This document shows, in pieces, positions 1 to 11,950 of a DNA stretch of 64,000 bases. Source of the stretch: Odontocerum albicorne (Eukaryota; Arthropoda; Insecta; Trichoptera; Odontoceridae); the NCBI GenBank assembly GCA_949825065.1, contig OX463848.1, positions 31,703,841 to 31,767,840 on the forward strand. Reading direction: 5' to 3'. The stretch's first letter is position 1. Every line of letters begins with the position of its first letter. The position numbers and the translations under genes were made by a program. A model generated the notes under the pieces. That model made no database searches and had not been told where the DNA came from. It was given only the letters and a program-made list of their open reading frames with translations.

Positions 1-470
1 TTAAAAGGGTAGTGACAAAGAACAAGATAAATAGACTGCTTAATGTAATATACAATAATCACGCTTTATTAAAAGTAAAAAAAATGGCAATACATAGAAG
101 TACGAGTATGTTAGTGCCGAATTTAACGTATCGAAGTGAAACTTGAACATGGCAGAAGAAGGGATAAAATTATGATAAATATAGTACTGTGGATATGCGT
201 GTACTAAGAAAAAATATGTATCAATATGTGAAAGAAGGTGGAATGTACGCATTTTAAGTTAATGCATGGATAACATTTTAGAAGTGAGATGAAGTGTAAG
301 TAAAACAAAAATTAAGAAAATAGAATATTGTGCATGTATTCGGATGATACAAAAGTTGTAGGCTTGGGTATGAAGTTCGGACACCTGTTATCTCTGCCTT
401 CCGCACAAGGGACAATACCTGATGATACGTTTGCAGAAATTTCTCGTGTTCATTCAACATGTCCTACTTG
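1..470 (+). mobile_element. RTE-like LINE, 3' remnant
   Basis: Decayed end of a non-LTR retrotransposon reverse-transcriptase ORF. Reading the plus strand with frame changes gives pieces such as LVPNLTYRSETWTWQ, the 'YGSETWT' block seen near the C-terminus of RTE-type endonuclease-reverse transcriptases. About 200 bp downstream, near 390-430, is the 3'-end segment 'ctgttatctctgccttcc..gggaca' shared with copies near 14160, 21720, 24970 and 25140. There are many stops and indels, so it is non-functional. The 5' part lies outside the window or is lost. The clade assignment is from the motif only. Confidence 0.55.
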
Positions 471-656
471 CTCTAACTTATGTTTCTCCCTAATTTACAT
501 TCACATATGTAAATTTAACACACAAAATTCTATAAATTCATCGTTTCAAACAAACCACCATCTTTACAGGATTGAATGCCTTATTTAGTAATAATAATAA
601 AAAATTTAATTCAAAAATAAAATCACAATGAGAAATGTTTCTTGCAAAGAGTAAAA

Positions 657-922
657 GAATATTTTACGATACGCTTAATCTTCAATTATTCACTTCAGTA
701 TCACAAGATGGTAGTAAAATGTGAATATTTTACGATACGCTTAATCTTCAACTATTCACTTCAATATCACAAGATGGTAGTAAAATGTGAATATTTTACG
801 ATACGCTTAATCTTCAACTATTCACTTCAATATCACAAGATGGTAGTACAATGTGAATATTTTACGATACGCTTAATCTTCAACTATTCACTTCAATATC
901 ACAAGATGGTAGTAAAATGTGA
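657..922. repeat. 66-bp minisatellite, 4 copies
   Basis: Four near-identical tandem units of 66 bp containing 'gaatattttacgatacgc' and 'atcacaagatggtag'. Because 66 is divisible by three, one frame stays open through all copies and encodes a repeated 22-residue unit (EYFTIRLIFNYSLQYHK..). No signal for expression is visible, so I treat this as a minisatellite and not a gene. Confidence 0.9.
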
Positions 923-1270
923 AAGGAAAAGTAAATGCGATATATGAGTAAATAATGAAAGGTTGAGGAATTCCGCTAATTATAAATTGTCCACGTTTCT
1001 ACTTCATGCGTTGCTATGGAGAATACAAGTACTAACTAGACGAATTTTAGGTGTTTTAAGAATAAACCGTTTTATGCCATTTGAATCTATCTCCAGTTTA
1101 TCAGTGTCTCATACAGTACGTCGTCTTATCTTTTACACTGCGTGCCGTGCTTTCTTCTGTCTGCCTTTAGCTCACCTAAGAAGTTATTTCTTGGGAGTCT
1201 GTATTTCAACGTGTAAGCTACGAAGGAATCTCGATGCTATAGCAGTTTGATTTTCTCAAAAATGTAATAT
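923..1270. other. No recognised feature
   Basis: Contains an open frame on the plus strand at 963-1250 (95 codons) of slightly higher GC than its surroundings. Its product resembles nothing I recognise and it has no supporting context. Confidence 0.4.
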
Positions 1271-1505
1271 TTGATATTTAACGCTTATTTTCAATTTATT
1301 AAAGATAACTTAAGCACCAACAAAATTAATTAACGTGGAATGATGTGTGACAGTAAGTTTAAAACCAGAAATTTTAATCATGAATAACGAGTCGATTACT
1401 ATTATCCACAATATTGGCATGAGTAATCCTCCTTCTGATGTTTAGGCAGACACCGTTAATTATGATACAATAATGACGTTGGAGGATCAACACAATAGAA
1501 CTGAT
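1271..1505 (+). repeat. Left arm of a long inverted repeat
   Basis: This ~230-bp segment is the reverse complement, with scattered changes, of 4678-4900. Shared landmarks are 'tgatgtgtgacagtaag', 'gagtcgattactattatcc', 'ggcatgagtaatcctcc' and 'aatgacgttggaggatca'. Partial copies in the same orientation as the right arm also occur near 2998-3100 and 3225-3330. The arrangement suggests a foldback-type or long-TIR DNA element, but I recognise no transposase inside. Confidence 0.7.
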
Positions 1506-2875
1506 TAAGAAGCCTGAGGTATATCTATTGACTTTTTCCGAGTCTGCTTACCTTTAAGTGTAGTTTGTGAGGAACTTTGATTCACATCCATATATAAGAG
1601 ATGGTGTGATAACAACTTAATTGACTATAGTTGTTGTTTTGAGCGTTAAATCGTGATTATCAAACACTTGCTCAAGAAGAGCCCAAACCTACCAATAGAC
1701 TACGAATAATATATTTTGAACATTGGTATCTACATTTTTGCGTTTTTATTCACAATGCTACCCAATTTTGCACTGGTTTTATGATCTGTTAATTTATATT
1801 GATGTTTAATTGGAGGTTATCGTTCGATATAATCTTGGTATCGGAAACATTTAAATACAAAACGTGTAAAAATTATCTACACGTAAAATACATCAAACCC
1901 AATATTCATGAATACCCATGTAATAACTTTTCAGTTTATTATCAATAAATAATAAAAATAATCTTGACAGTAAACCTTAATGAAACAAAAAAAAAGGCCA
2001 GAAATTAAAAATAGCAAATTTAAAATACAGCAAAGCTCTTAAAGATTTTGAAGCAAAACTCTAATTTACATTCTTTAATATTTTACAAAACACAATCCGC
2101 TCCAAAAGAGAGTAAATTGGCTGGGTAAGTAATTAAATAATATTAAAATTGAATTTGATTTCCCCCAAAAGAGAATCGAGGCATCCAACGCGGGTTTTAA
2201 AACAAAACAATTTTCACAAAAACATTTTCGTTGGGGAAAAAACAAATAGGCGTAAGTGAAATTGAATTTTTTTGGGTTTGTTTTCAAAAGAACATGCGAA
2301 ATTATATTCATTGTGACTGTATATTTACTTGTTTGTTTAATGTTTTTTTTTATTTTTACATAAAAAGTGTTTAATTAATAATACACTAAAAAAAGTCTAA
2401 AATAATTCAAGTTAGTCTATAAAGTTTGCTTAGCAGGCGATATGTAAATTTCGATAAGAGAAACAAAAAGGAAATGCTTCGTACTTCAATGGCTAGACTG
2501 TGTAAAGGAGATTGAAAATGTAAAGTGATTTTAATTTTTTTACCACAAACTAGAAGCAGCGGATTTAAAATTTGACTTGACGTGATAGTACATATTGGTG
2601 TATTAGTAACCACATTGTGTATGGAAGTGTAGAATATACATTAAGGAAGAGTGATAGGTGTAGAAAAAGATATTGTTATATATCTACAAAATATCTGGTA
2701 TTATAATGTATGATAGAGGTTTTTCAAATCATATGTTGTAAGTAGAATTGATATGATTTGGATATATCAAAGGAATAATTTTTAAAAGGCACATACATAG
2801 GTATTGAATGTGTGATTTGCCAGAAAGTGGAAGACCAAGAAAATAATCAAAGGTGTAGTTGAATAAAAAAGCATG
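1506..2875. other. AT-rich, unassigned
   Basis: Low-complexity AT-rich sequence inside the inverted-arm block. Short open frames on the minus strand (2075-2311, 2407-2613, 2729-3013) have no recognisable similarity or codon pattern. Confidence 0.4.
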
Positions 2876-2877
2876 GA

Positions 2878-3445
2878 TGATGAAATATAAGAGTAGATGA
2901 GGCGAAAACTGTCTATGTTTCGTAGTGGATATGGCGTGACAGTAAATATAAATATGTATGCCTTGGCATTGTTCTAAATCCGTTATTCTATTGCATTGTT
3001 CCTCCAACGTCATAATTATATCATAATTAACAATAATTGCCTAAACACCAAAGGGAGGATTACTTATACCAATATTGTGGATAATGGTAGTCATCTCGTT
3101 ATTCATTATTAAAATATAAGAGTGTAGATGAGCCGATAACTGTCTGTGTCTTAATGTGGATATGGCATGATAGTTCATATGTTATGTATGTATGCCTTGG
3201 CATTGTTCTAAATCAAATGTTCTATTGTGTTGATCGTCCAACTTCATTGTAATATCAAAATAAACAATATCTGCCTACACATCATAGGAACGATTACTAA
3301 TGCCAATATTATGTATAATAGTAGTTGACTCGTTATTAAAATATAAGAGTTTAGATGAGTCGAAAGCTGTCTGTGTTTAAAAGTGGATATGACGTGATAG
3401 TATGATATTTATTTATTAGTTCTTAATCAGTTATATTGTGTTGAT
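2878..3445. repeat. ~235-bp degenerate tandem repeat
   Basis: Successive copies of a unit containing 'aaatataagagt.tagatga', 'tgccttggcattgttctaaatc' and a 'cctccaac.tca' block, starting near 2878 (partial), 3000 and 3232. The unit contains the terminal segment of the inverted arms at 1271-1505 and 4678-4900, so these look like internal amplifications of the same element's end. Confidence 0.7.
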
Positions 3446-3637
3446 TGTCAGGAATGTATTTGATAAATTACATAGTTCACGTCCCCAATACTAAATTCCC
3501 AACATTTTCATGCTCCTGAAACATGTTTCTCGAAACAAAATAATTTAGTATATTTCTAATACTGTCGCTAAGATTAAACCAATAAAAGAAAAGGTTATCT
3601 TAAGTGCTCATCGCCTTGGAGTACAAGATTATATCCT

Positions 3638-3830
3638 GGATTGTAAAGAATCCCATGGACATTGTTTGTTTAAGAAAAGGGCCTATGATAAATTCAATTT
3701 TGTTTTGGTTATACAAATGAAATAGTGCACCGCCAACTTAGGTGGTCAGCTCGGATTGTAAAGAATTCCATGGTCATTGTTTGTTTAGGAAAAGGGTCTA
3801 TAATAAATTCAATTCTGTTTTGGAAAGATG
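3638..3830. repeat. Two copies of a 76-bp segment, 115 bp apart
   Basis: The segment 'attgtaaagaatcccatgg' through 'aaattcaattttgttttgg' at 3638-3715 recurs with about 8 changes at 3753-3830. The rest of 3446-3989 shows nothing recognisable. Confidence 0.75.
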
Positions 3831-3989
3831 GAAATTGTAAGGCCAGCGGTAAACGACTGAGAAGACAAAAGCAGGGTCATAAAAAATCCATTGCTCAAGG
3901 AAGCAATAAATTCTGTCTAGACGATATACCCTTTTGATGAATTCTAAGAGACACCGATCTCAATTGTCTTTTAAAAAGATAAAGTATCA

Positions 3990-4587
3990 TGTCTATGACG
4001 TTACTATGTGAAATTATTATTTTGAGTGAGAATGAGTACGTGTAGCCTCTCTTTCTCGCAAGTGGCTATAAAAGGCCCGAACTTCCACGAGGAGCTTCCT
4101 TCTGCCCTCAGATACGACACGGTTAGCACGTCTGTCCAGGAATAGTGTTTGTACCGAGGACAGCCAGACTAGTTTTCTTCGTGTATCGCAGAAGTCCAGG
4201 ACGCCATCTTAATTACGGGTGAATATTATTCCTTTTTAATTTCAATGCTGGATTTCGTCCGCACATTTTAACCATCGCTCAACTTTAATTCTAATTGTTA
4301 TTGAAATCCCCTTTTGCTAATCGACAACACGATCTTTCTAGCCAATTTTAAACTTTTTTTTCTCGACATTCGTTCGAGTTTTTTTTATATTTTTTTTCTT
4401 TTTTTCATTTTTTTTTTCATAATATAATAAACTGTTTCATTTAAAATTATACTTGTTTAATTGTGTCGCCTTGTCCTGCTGAAAGTGAGAGAGAGTTATT
4501 CAGAGTTAAGTGAACCCAACAAACCCCAGAGATCTAAAGAGTTCTTGTCTCTTTAAGAAACCGGCGGAGCTGAACGGGCGTGTCACA
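3990..4587 (+). mobile_element. Probable solo LTR
   Basis: A GC-richer island begins with TGTCTATGACG and ends with GTGTCACA. It has a TATA box (TATAAAAG, 4067-4074), an initiator-like TCAGA about 35 bp downstream, a pyrimidine-rich tract and AATAAA at 4426-4431. TG..CA ends, a core promoter and a polyadenylation signal in ~600 bp fit a retrotransposon LTR. No second LTR or internal region is seen. The flanks (tatca / cctca) do not make a clean target duplication, so the exact ends are uncertain. Family not assigned (BEL/Pao or gypsy type possible). Confidence 0.5.
4067..4074 (+). promoter_or_regulatory. TATA box in probable solo LTR
   Basis: TATAAAAG followed ~35 bp downstream by a TCAGA initiator-like site, in a GC-rich stretch unlike the AT-rich surroundings. 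Confidence 0.5.
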
Positions 4588-4677
4588 CCTCATATGATGG
4601 TAATGTATTATAACTGATTTATGTATTGAAATGTGTACAACCTAATATTGTTTTAAATAGGAAAGAGGTGTGACATG

Positions 4678-4900
4678 ATCCTCCAACGTCATTATTATAT
4701 CATAATTAACGATGTCTGCCTAAACATCAGAAGGAGGATTACTCATGCCAATATTGTGGATAATAGTAATCGACTCGTTATTCATGATTGATATTTCTGG
4801 TTTTAAACTTACTGTCACACATCATTCCAAGTTAATTTATTGTTTTGATACTTAAGAGTTATCTTTTATAAATTGATAAATAAATTCATATCATATTGTG
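4678..4900 (-). repeat. Right arm of a long inverted repeat
   Basis: Reverse complement of 1271-1505, with landmarks in mirrored order ('gatcctccaacgtcatt', 'ggaggattactcatgcc', 'ctgtcacacatcattcc', 'cttaagagttatcttt'). Confidence 0.7.
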
Positions 4901-4959
4901 AAACAGCGTAAAACGAGTTTTTATTTATTTATAAACCCTGTTCATTTTATAAATCATTC

Positions 4960-5600
4960 GATATTTTTTTTATGTGAATAGTACCATATATACTCGCAAG
5001 AACTTGAACTTAAAACATGTCCATGTTTTAAATATGTATTAAATTTGAATTTGGATTTTAAACATATAATTTTTTAGGTGTGATATTTTTTATGTGACTA
5101 GAACACATGACATGGAGTTGAAAAACCATTTTAAAAGGTGTGATAATTGGTTTATTAATAGTAGTACAAAATAACTTGGATTTTAAACACGCATTTTTTA
5201 AAGGTGTGATAAATTAGTATGTGAATATACGACTTGAACTTGAAACATTTCTATAATTTATAAGAGCAATTAAGAGTTAACAAGAACTAAAAACATGTAA
5301 ATATTTTAAAGGTGTAATAAATTATTATAGTGTGTGAATATAAGACATGACCTTGAACTTGAAAATTTTCCATTATTTAAAGGAGCAATAAATAGTTAAC
5401 AAGAACTTGAACTAAAAACATGTAAATTTTTTAAAGGTGTGATAAATTAGTATGTTAATATAACACTTGAACTTGAAAAATTTCCACTATTTAAAAGAAC
5501 AATAAAAAGTTAACCAGAACTTGAACTAAAAGCATGTAAATGTTTTAAAGGTGTGATAAATTCGTACATGTACTCGGAATTAAAATACGAGAATGTCAAT
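4960..5600. repeat. Degenerate tandem repeat, ~110-125 bp
   Basis: Repeated blocks 'aaaggtgtgataaatta.tatgt.aatat', 'acttgaacttgaaa' and 'aaaaacatgtaaat'. 'aaggtgt' recurs at 5201, 5309, 5434 and 5548, with shorter, more decayed units upstream near 5078 and 5134. Confidence 0.75.
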
Positions 5601-5654
5601 ATTTTCAAAGGTTCGATGACGTTGTATGTAAATACAACACATGAGCTTGGACTT

Positions 5655-5885
5655 AAAGCAGTGTATTGGGCGAGTATTACACTACGTTGTGTACAGTAAA
5701 ACCTGGTGGCCTTATAGCCATACGCCAATCTCTTACATCCAACTAAAAATATGTTCAGAAGACCGTGAGTAAAATCCAGACTGAAATCGTTTTCTAAAAA
5801 AATGGTTCTGTAGGAATCAAACCCGCAATTCCCGTACTGAAAGACAGGTGTCTTATCAACTAGGCCATGGAGGGGCTCACACTAG
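5655..5885 (-). mobile_element. tRNA-derived SINE (family A)
   Basis: Read on the minus strand, it starts with a tRNA-like head (ctccatggcctagttgataag, A-box-like) and a B-box-like segment (cgggtttgattcc). The body follows: a poly-T/A stretch, 'ggatt..tctggttttcactcacgg', 'tttagttggatgtaagagattgg' and 'accaggttttactgtaca'. The same order recurs at about a dozen sites in this window. Confidence 0.8.
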
Positions 5886-8000
5886 GTGATAAGGTACTTC
5901 CACTACAACATGCCTAGTTAGTAAGACTTTTCTCGGGAGCTCTGAGTTATATTCCGGATAGTTTCCGTTAAAAAAATACAAAATAGGAAGCCAATTTGAT
6001 AAAAGACTTCGTTGTTTCCAACAAAAATGAGAGCGATAAAAAGAGTGTTATTGTTTATTGAATTTCGTCTCAACTTCAATAGTTCGATATCAGATGCAAA
6101 TCCAAAAGTTCGATAAATGGGGTTAACGACAATTTTGTCTTCCAGCCACACTCTTCAACATGTCGTATATCTAATTTGAATACGTCAAGTAACACATAAA
6201 TTGTGCTTCTGAATAATAATATTTTATTGTATTAGACTTTCCTTGTACGATCTGGTTAACTTATTGCCATTTGGCGGTTTCTTCCCACGAACAAAAACAT
6301 AGTAAAGATAATTCAATAATAGTAATACAAGAACAACTCACATAGCGCCTTTTAGATATCAAACTCTTCTTAAGGGCGCTCTAACTAAGAATTCGAACCA
6401 ACAATTATTAACAGATTTAAAATATTACAAAAAAAATATATTCATATATATCATACATACACACATAAGTTACATATTGTGCCTTGAGAATGAAAGAATT
6501 ACCCATCGAAACCTGTCAGGCTATATTGTATTAATGGGAAAACACGAAGATAAAAAAAAAAGTTATTACATTTTTAAATGTGGTGCCACAAAGTGAGTTC
6601 TTAAATATTAGTGAACCAAAATTCCATTACACGAATTTTAAATTAATTTACTTGATACTCGTATAAATAAACACACCTACAAAAAAAGATATTGCAGAAG
6701 TGCAAGATGTATGGTATGTCTGAATATACTGAAGTGGAGGTCTAATCTCTCTGCCTTTCTCAATATGCTCATGTCATGATGGTGATGATGATATACAACC
6801 ACATCGTTAATTAATCAAGCCTAAATAGTTCCTCTTTCCAAATTCAAACTATATAACTTAAATTAAAGTTAACTTATGCATAAGGAAATTAAAAGTCTAA
6901 CAAGAAAGATAAATAGTGACTGCCAAAATCGATACAATCTATTAATCACTCGAACAAAAAACATAAAATTAGAGTTTTCTCTTTAAAGATGGCGTAAAGC
7001 GATAATTCACGTGATATCATCGAACATCTCAACCCGAATTCACATAAACGTTGCTAATACGAATTTAGATTTTATCAGTGGATGGTACGGTGCAAATACA
7101 AAAAAAAATCTTTCTTTTTCGAGTTAACGTGATTTTACCCTGAGCCAATAGTATCTAAACTATTGTTCGCGTGCTGGATACGGTCCGCGAAAGGTTATTT
7201 ATTGTCTTGCTCGAGGACAGTTTGATAAAATTCAAGAGGTGCTAAGTTTTTGGTTTGGTTTTGGAAGATTAGAAAAGGTGAATATTGCTTCATCATTCAG
7301 ATTTCGATGTAAAAGCAGATTAAAAAAAGGAGAACAAAGATAAAAGAAACGTCACCTTCGGACTGCAATACATAGTTCTTAAATTTATTCCTTTGATATC
7401 CTTAAATATATCCAAATTGATGATGCGGACATGTTGGAAAATGTGGCTTGGAGACAAATAAATTTTCGTCCCAAGTAATCAAGTTTACATTACTCGGGCA
7501 ATGCCACAGCTGTCAGACTTGATTAATTATATATTTTAGCGAGTGAGATTTTGTAAGTAAAATATGTATGGAGGAGTGAGTTTTTTTTACATTTTAAAAT
7601 TATCTGAAATTCGTTTTTTTTACCAAATTGTTAGTGTTCTATTAACAAATATTTTTCACATATACAAAATAATTGAATAGATAAAAACTTTTGAGCCATG
7701 TTCGTTTTATGGATAAATTCATGTATTTGGGAATAAAAACATCGGACGTACCGTGCACGTCCATACTCTCTTGAGGTAAAAATTCGCTCGCCGTACGCCG
7801 TACGGCCATACTCGTTTAAAGGACTTATGTCACATATTCTACGAATACCATTTTCTCCAGACTATCTGGCTCACGCCTAGAGATTCGTATGAAAAAATGG
7901 AATCATATTGAGACGTTCGTTTTTATGTCAGTCCACAGGATTTTCATCATCCGACAATATCACCACATCTCAAAACAGTCAATTCCTGCACATTTTACGG
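5886..8000. other. Mostly unassigned; two dispersed-repeat fragments
   Basis: 6340-6410 matches a dispersed repeat with GGCGCTC/GAGCGCC inverted ends also seen near 26600 and 60030. 6710-6790 resembles the 3' end of the RTE-like LINEs ('gtggaggtctaatctctctgcct'). The remainder is AT-rich with no recognised coding sequence. Confidence 0.45.
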
Positions 8001-8009
8001 GCTCTTAAT

Positions 8010-8290
8010 GTCCATGCTTGAGCACTTTACAATTATATACTCATTCCTGATTTTTCTTTCCCTTTCCTCTCCACCATCCCTTCCTTTCCTATTGATTGAT
8101 GATATCTCACTTTATATGAAAAGGAATGTTCGGGTGATTGTGGATATGGATTTCATGGGGATGGATAGCCATCTGAATGATTTATGCGACCACGTAACGT
8201 GCTTCATTTACTTTTGTCTGGTTGGTTGGAAGATATTGCCACCTCGCAATAAGCCCGCCAGATTGTTTTTGCAATAAAAGTGTTAAATAA
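8010..8290 (+). mobile_element. LINE 3' UTR fragment
   Basis: Shares 'cctttcctctccaccatcc', 'gatatctcactttatatga' and 'aatgttcgggtgattgt' with 15415-15500, which directly follows a LINE ORF C-terminus. It ends in 'ctggttggttggaagatattgccac..caataagcccgccagattgt' and then 'gttaaataaataa', a tail also seen at 17165-17275 and partly in the SINEs. Confidence 0.7.
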
Positions 8291-9365
8291 ATAAGGACTA
8301 AAGTTCGAAATGGTACGATTGAGAATACCCCGATCTCAATATATTTTTACTAATAGTATTATGATATTTTTGGCACATTTTATTCTACTATTTACTTTCC
8401 CACAGCCCTTAGCCCTAATCGAGAAATTCAATCAAGTAAAATTTGCATTTTACGGTTATATATCATTTTAAAACAATGATCTCATTTAAGCTAATTCAAA
8501 ACCCAATTAAGTTTCCTCAAATATCTCACAATTATTATCTGGTACAATTTTGGTCTGATCGTTTTGCGTATATTATTTCAATTATTTCATTTTCTCTAAA
8601 AGTTTGGGGATCTTTTTCTCAGTCTACTAAACAACGAGCAGTTTAAGAAATACAGACCCGCGCTGCCCGACGTTTCCTGTTCCGATTTGTTAATTAAATT
8701 TAGCCAAGCCAAGATCTTTAAAGCAACGAAGGTTTTGTTTTCGTGTTAAGTGGCCATTACTACGTCTTTCACCCTAAAGGAATTTGCAAACATATTTTCT
8801 TACAACTAGGTTCTTCAAGTTCACGAAATCAATGAACAAAGGTCTGAAGCAAGGGATCTTTTTAACTACTAATTTATTTTTTGGCCAATTTTGAATTTCG
8901 TGGTGAATGTAGATTTTAATAAAAATAACCAATTATTAATTTTGCAAAATAAGGAATATATTCAGTAGTTATGATGATCACTCTGCGCTATAATTTTTTT
9001 TTATATAAAATTTGAACATTTCTTGAGTTTTAATGTTAACACAGGAAATTCATGTTTATTCAAATATATTTCAAAATTGAAATCCACTTGAAAAACTATA
9101 TTTGATTTAAACCCAACTAGTTTCAAGTCATATGCGACTCATCTTCAGGAGATTTTTCCTTCCCCTTTTCTTAATGTTCTCAGGGCCAGCCCTAATTTTT
9201 CTTTAATATGTTATATTGTCCTTTTTTTTCTATTCATATTTTGTAAGTTCGGAATATTCCTGAAAATGATTGCATATGACTTGAATCTAGTTAGGTTTAA
9301 TCATATATTTTCAAGAGAATCAAACAGTGTTTCAAATTTTAATTACATTTAAATTAAATATAATT
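8291..9365. other. AT-rich, unassigned
   Basis: No recognisable coding sequence or repeat family. The short frame at 8443-8646 is not convincing. Confidence 0.4.
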
Positions 9366-9516
9366 ATTGTTTATAGTGAAGGCATTAACATTGTGGAGGT
9401 TAAAAGACATTGTAATTTGTTTTATCAAACACTGTTTATTCCACTTTTTGTAACAGTATAACTCTACCAGTTTCAAGGCTTTCACATCATCATCAGGAAA
9501 GCACAAACAAGTCTTA
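9366..9516 (-). mobile_element. Solo PLE terminal repeat
   Basis: Minus-strand copy of the terminal segment found at both ends of the Penelope-like dimer at 52496-55674: 'aaacagtgtttgataaaac', 'gtggaataaac', 'gaaagccttgaaac.ggtag' and 'cctccacaatgttaatgcc'. No PLE coding sequence is attached. Confidence 0.8.
9450..9496 (-). ncRNA. Hammerhead-ribozyme-like core in PLE terminal repeat
   Basis: On the minus strand the order is CTGATGA, a short hairpin-like segment, GAAA, a stem with complementary CTGGTA/TACTG arms, then TTA. CUGANGA..GAAA with a closed stem III is the hammerhead core. PLEs are known to carry hammerhead motifs in their terminal repeats. Stem II and stem I are weak by eye, so activity is doubtful. 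Confidence 0.45.
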
Positions 9517-10343
9517 AATGTGATAATATTACAAAAAATATAATGACATTTTTATTTATTTTGTATTATTAGTAAACACAGAAAAATCTTTTCTCTAATA
9601 TTATTGTACTGTATTATAATAAAATGTATCTTTTTATGGTCCTTGCATTATCCATACATGTGATACATACGCGATAAACCTCGATACATAACGCAATACA
9701 TACGCGATAAACGCGTGACAAGCGTTGAACTAGCGCAGAATGACGGCATAAGTGGTCCGATCGAGGTGCTCGCGATATGCGATAGACTAAACATAAGAGA
9801 CGCAAAATGAATCGTTTTCGTTCGTTCGCAAATATATTTTCGTCTGAAATTTTATAATGTGTTTTTATTTATGAAAAGTTCTACTGGAGAACAAGCAATC
9901 TGTTCTCTTCATCCAGTTCTTCAACGAGATTTATTGAAGGCCCGTTGGATTCTCCAAGGATTGAGCGACAACTACCCACCTAATAATGTACAGTCTTTGT
10001 ACTATTGCTGTACATATAAATATTAAATTATAAACGCAAAACGATGCAAACACATAAAAAATCTGAACTATCACATCAGCAATCATTATCAAATACGAGT
10101 AGATGCCCTGACCACTGCACTAGCGTATTCTCGCTAAATCGCACCAGTAGAGTGTAATTTCTCTCTTTGGATTTTTTAGTTATTTTCCCTTTATTTGAAT
10201 TGTTTAAACGTGCTTTAATATGGCTCATGCGAAAAAATAACAATATATATTCAGAAATCCCGCTAACAGAAAAAAGGGATAAAAAATGAGTAGGAAAGGT
10301 AGCATGATTTGTATATCTTCACATCATTCTTCTATGATCTATT
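9517..10343. other. Unassigned
   Basis: Contains a short CG-rich stretch at 9660-9790 with repeated 'atacatacgcgataaac'-like words. No gene recognised. Confidence 0.35.
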
Positions 10344-10388
10344 ATGTCCTCGTATTGATAACTATGATAATTATCAATACGAGGACAT
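10344..10388. repeat. Perfect 18-bp stem hairpin
   Basis: atgtcctcgtattgataa (10344-10361) is followed after a 9-base loop by its exact reverse complement (10371-10388). No T-run or gene boundary suggests a function. Confidence 0.85.
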
Positions 10389-10539
10389 CTTCGTAACAAT
10401 TGTCTTTTCTTTCAAGTCGGTGTTCAGTGTCGCCAGTCTAGATCTTCGCTTTTCTCGATCTCTACTCATTCCTCTACTGTTACTCAAATCAATTCCGGTA
10501 TGTTTCCACACAGCCGCTTCATCTGCTTCCTCTTATTAT

Positions 10540-10690
10540 GTTGGCGGTCGTGGTCTTACGGTAAGTATTCGCACTAAGCAAGTGGGCGCCCCAGGTTCGA
10601 TTTCGGGTGGCTTTATTTCCAGACTGATTTTACTCTTAGACCATTTTACATCATAATACATATTGTTCAGTATTTTATATGCAGCGTATT
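10540..10690 (+). mobile_element. tRNA-derived SINE (family A), 5' part
   Basis: Head with A-box-like 'gtggtcttacggtaag' and a good B-box-like 'ggttcgatttc', then 'tttccagactgattttactctta', matching the SINE body order. Not a functional tRNA: the cloverleaf is not maintained and the body continues as SINE. Confidence 0.65.
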
Positions 10691-11815
10691 ATAAATTCTT
10701 CTAACGCTATTGAATAAATAAAGCGTTAAATAATACTCTGCTTAGCTAAAAGCTGAACTTAGATTTCCTTACCATTGGAACCTTGGGTCTGATTTCAAGA
10801 CTGTATGCTTGCTAAAGTGCAACAGCTTGCACACAATAAATAAACGCCCATATGTCTTCCTTCAACAGGATGACTGACAATCATACTCGATTACGAGAGA
10901 TAGCCAATGTATTAGTGGACACACCTGGTCAAATTTTGGATAAAAAACCGCATTGAGAATTTAAATATAAAAATGGGTCGCATAATCAAATACGATTTTG
11001 TTGAAATTCATTAATATTCATAAAAAAAAAATAATTAATTGGTGACATTTAAGACGGCTGTGCGTTACACACGGATACACAAGTCAGACAAGTCAAACAA
11101 AAAAAATCACTTTTGTAACGCTGTTATAACTCAATGTTTAAGAAGTAATTTTGTTGTGGATGCAGATTATATTTAAATATATATTTATATTTAAAAAAAA
11201 AAACACAAAAAGTGAAAATAAAAATAACACGTTGTAAGAAAGTTAAATTATAGTTAATATTGAAATTCGATAAGTTTTAGGTAAAAATGTATTCACGGGC
11301 ATAGCCTTAGACAAGTGCGTGTGTCTGATAGATAACTTTATGAAATAAATAAAAAAATAAAGATAAAAAATACAAAAAAAAAACAAAAAACACAAAAAGT
11401 TGGTCTTTTTCGTATTTTTTTGTATTTACTCACATATCACCTTGAAAAAAATTGAAACCTGAGGTAAACTTTTTACTTTGATATTTAATTTTCTGACGGG
11501 AAAAGGAAAAAAATATTTGTTTGAGTATTATGTGAAGAAAACTATACAAAGATATCAAAGTTAAAAGTATTCTTAGAAATATTTTTAACGCTTTAAAGTT
11601 TCCGTTTGAAAATATTTTTTTCCATCGGTTAAACAATAATAAAGTTGCTATCAAAAAAAAAAAAGAAAGAAAATAAAATTCTTTGTTCGTAAAAGGCTAT
11701 TTTTTATTTTGGATCTGTAGATCTTATTCGACACCTTAATTATTTTTTTCCGTGGGATTATCAAATACAGTTTTTTGACAATTCAACTATTAAGAATCAT
11801 ACTGCACAATACCCT
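10691..11815. other. AT-rich, unassigned
   Basis: Several poly-A runs and short frames. Nothing recognisable. Confidence 0.4.
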
Positions 11816-11817
11816 CT

Positions 11818-11950
11818 GTATCATGACCTCGGTGGCCTTGTTGGTAGGATGCCTGTCATCCATCATGGAGGTCGTAACTTCGATGTCTATGGGAACGTAG
11901 ATTTAAAAAAAAATATTCCAGTCCGGTTTTTCACGTCAAATTTCTTTAAA
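11818..11950 (+). mobile_element. tRNA-derived SINE (family A), truncated
   Basis: 'tgacctcggtggccttgttggtaggatgcctgtc' resembles the SINE head. It is followed by 'ttaaaaaaaaatattccagtccggtttttcac', the mid-body. The 3' tail is missing. Confidence 0.65.

Noticed and set aside
4588..4675. Inverted words gtgtcacacctc / gaggtgtgac as TIRs of a small transposon
   Set aside because: Only ~12 bp, with no target duplication and next to a probable LTR end; could be chance or part of the larger inverted block.
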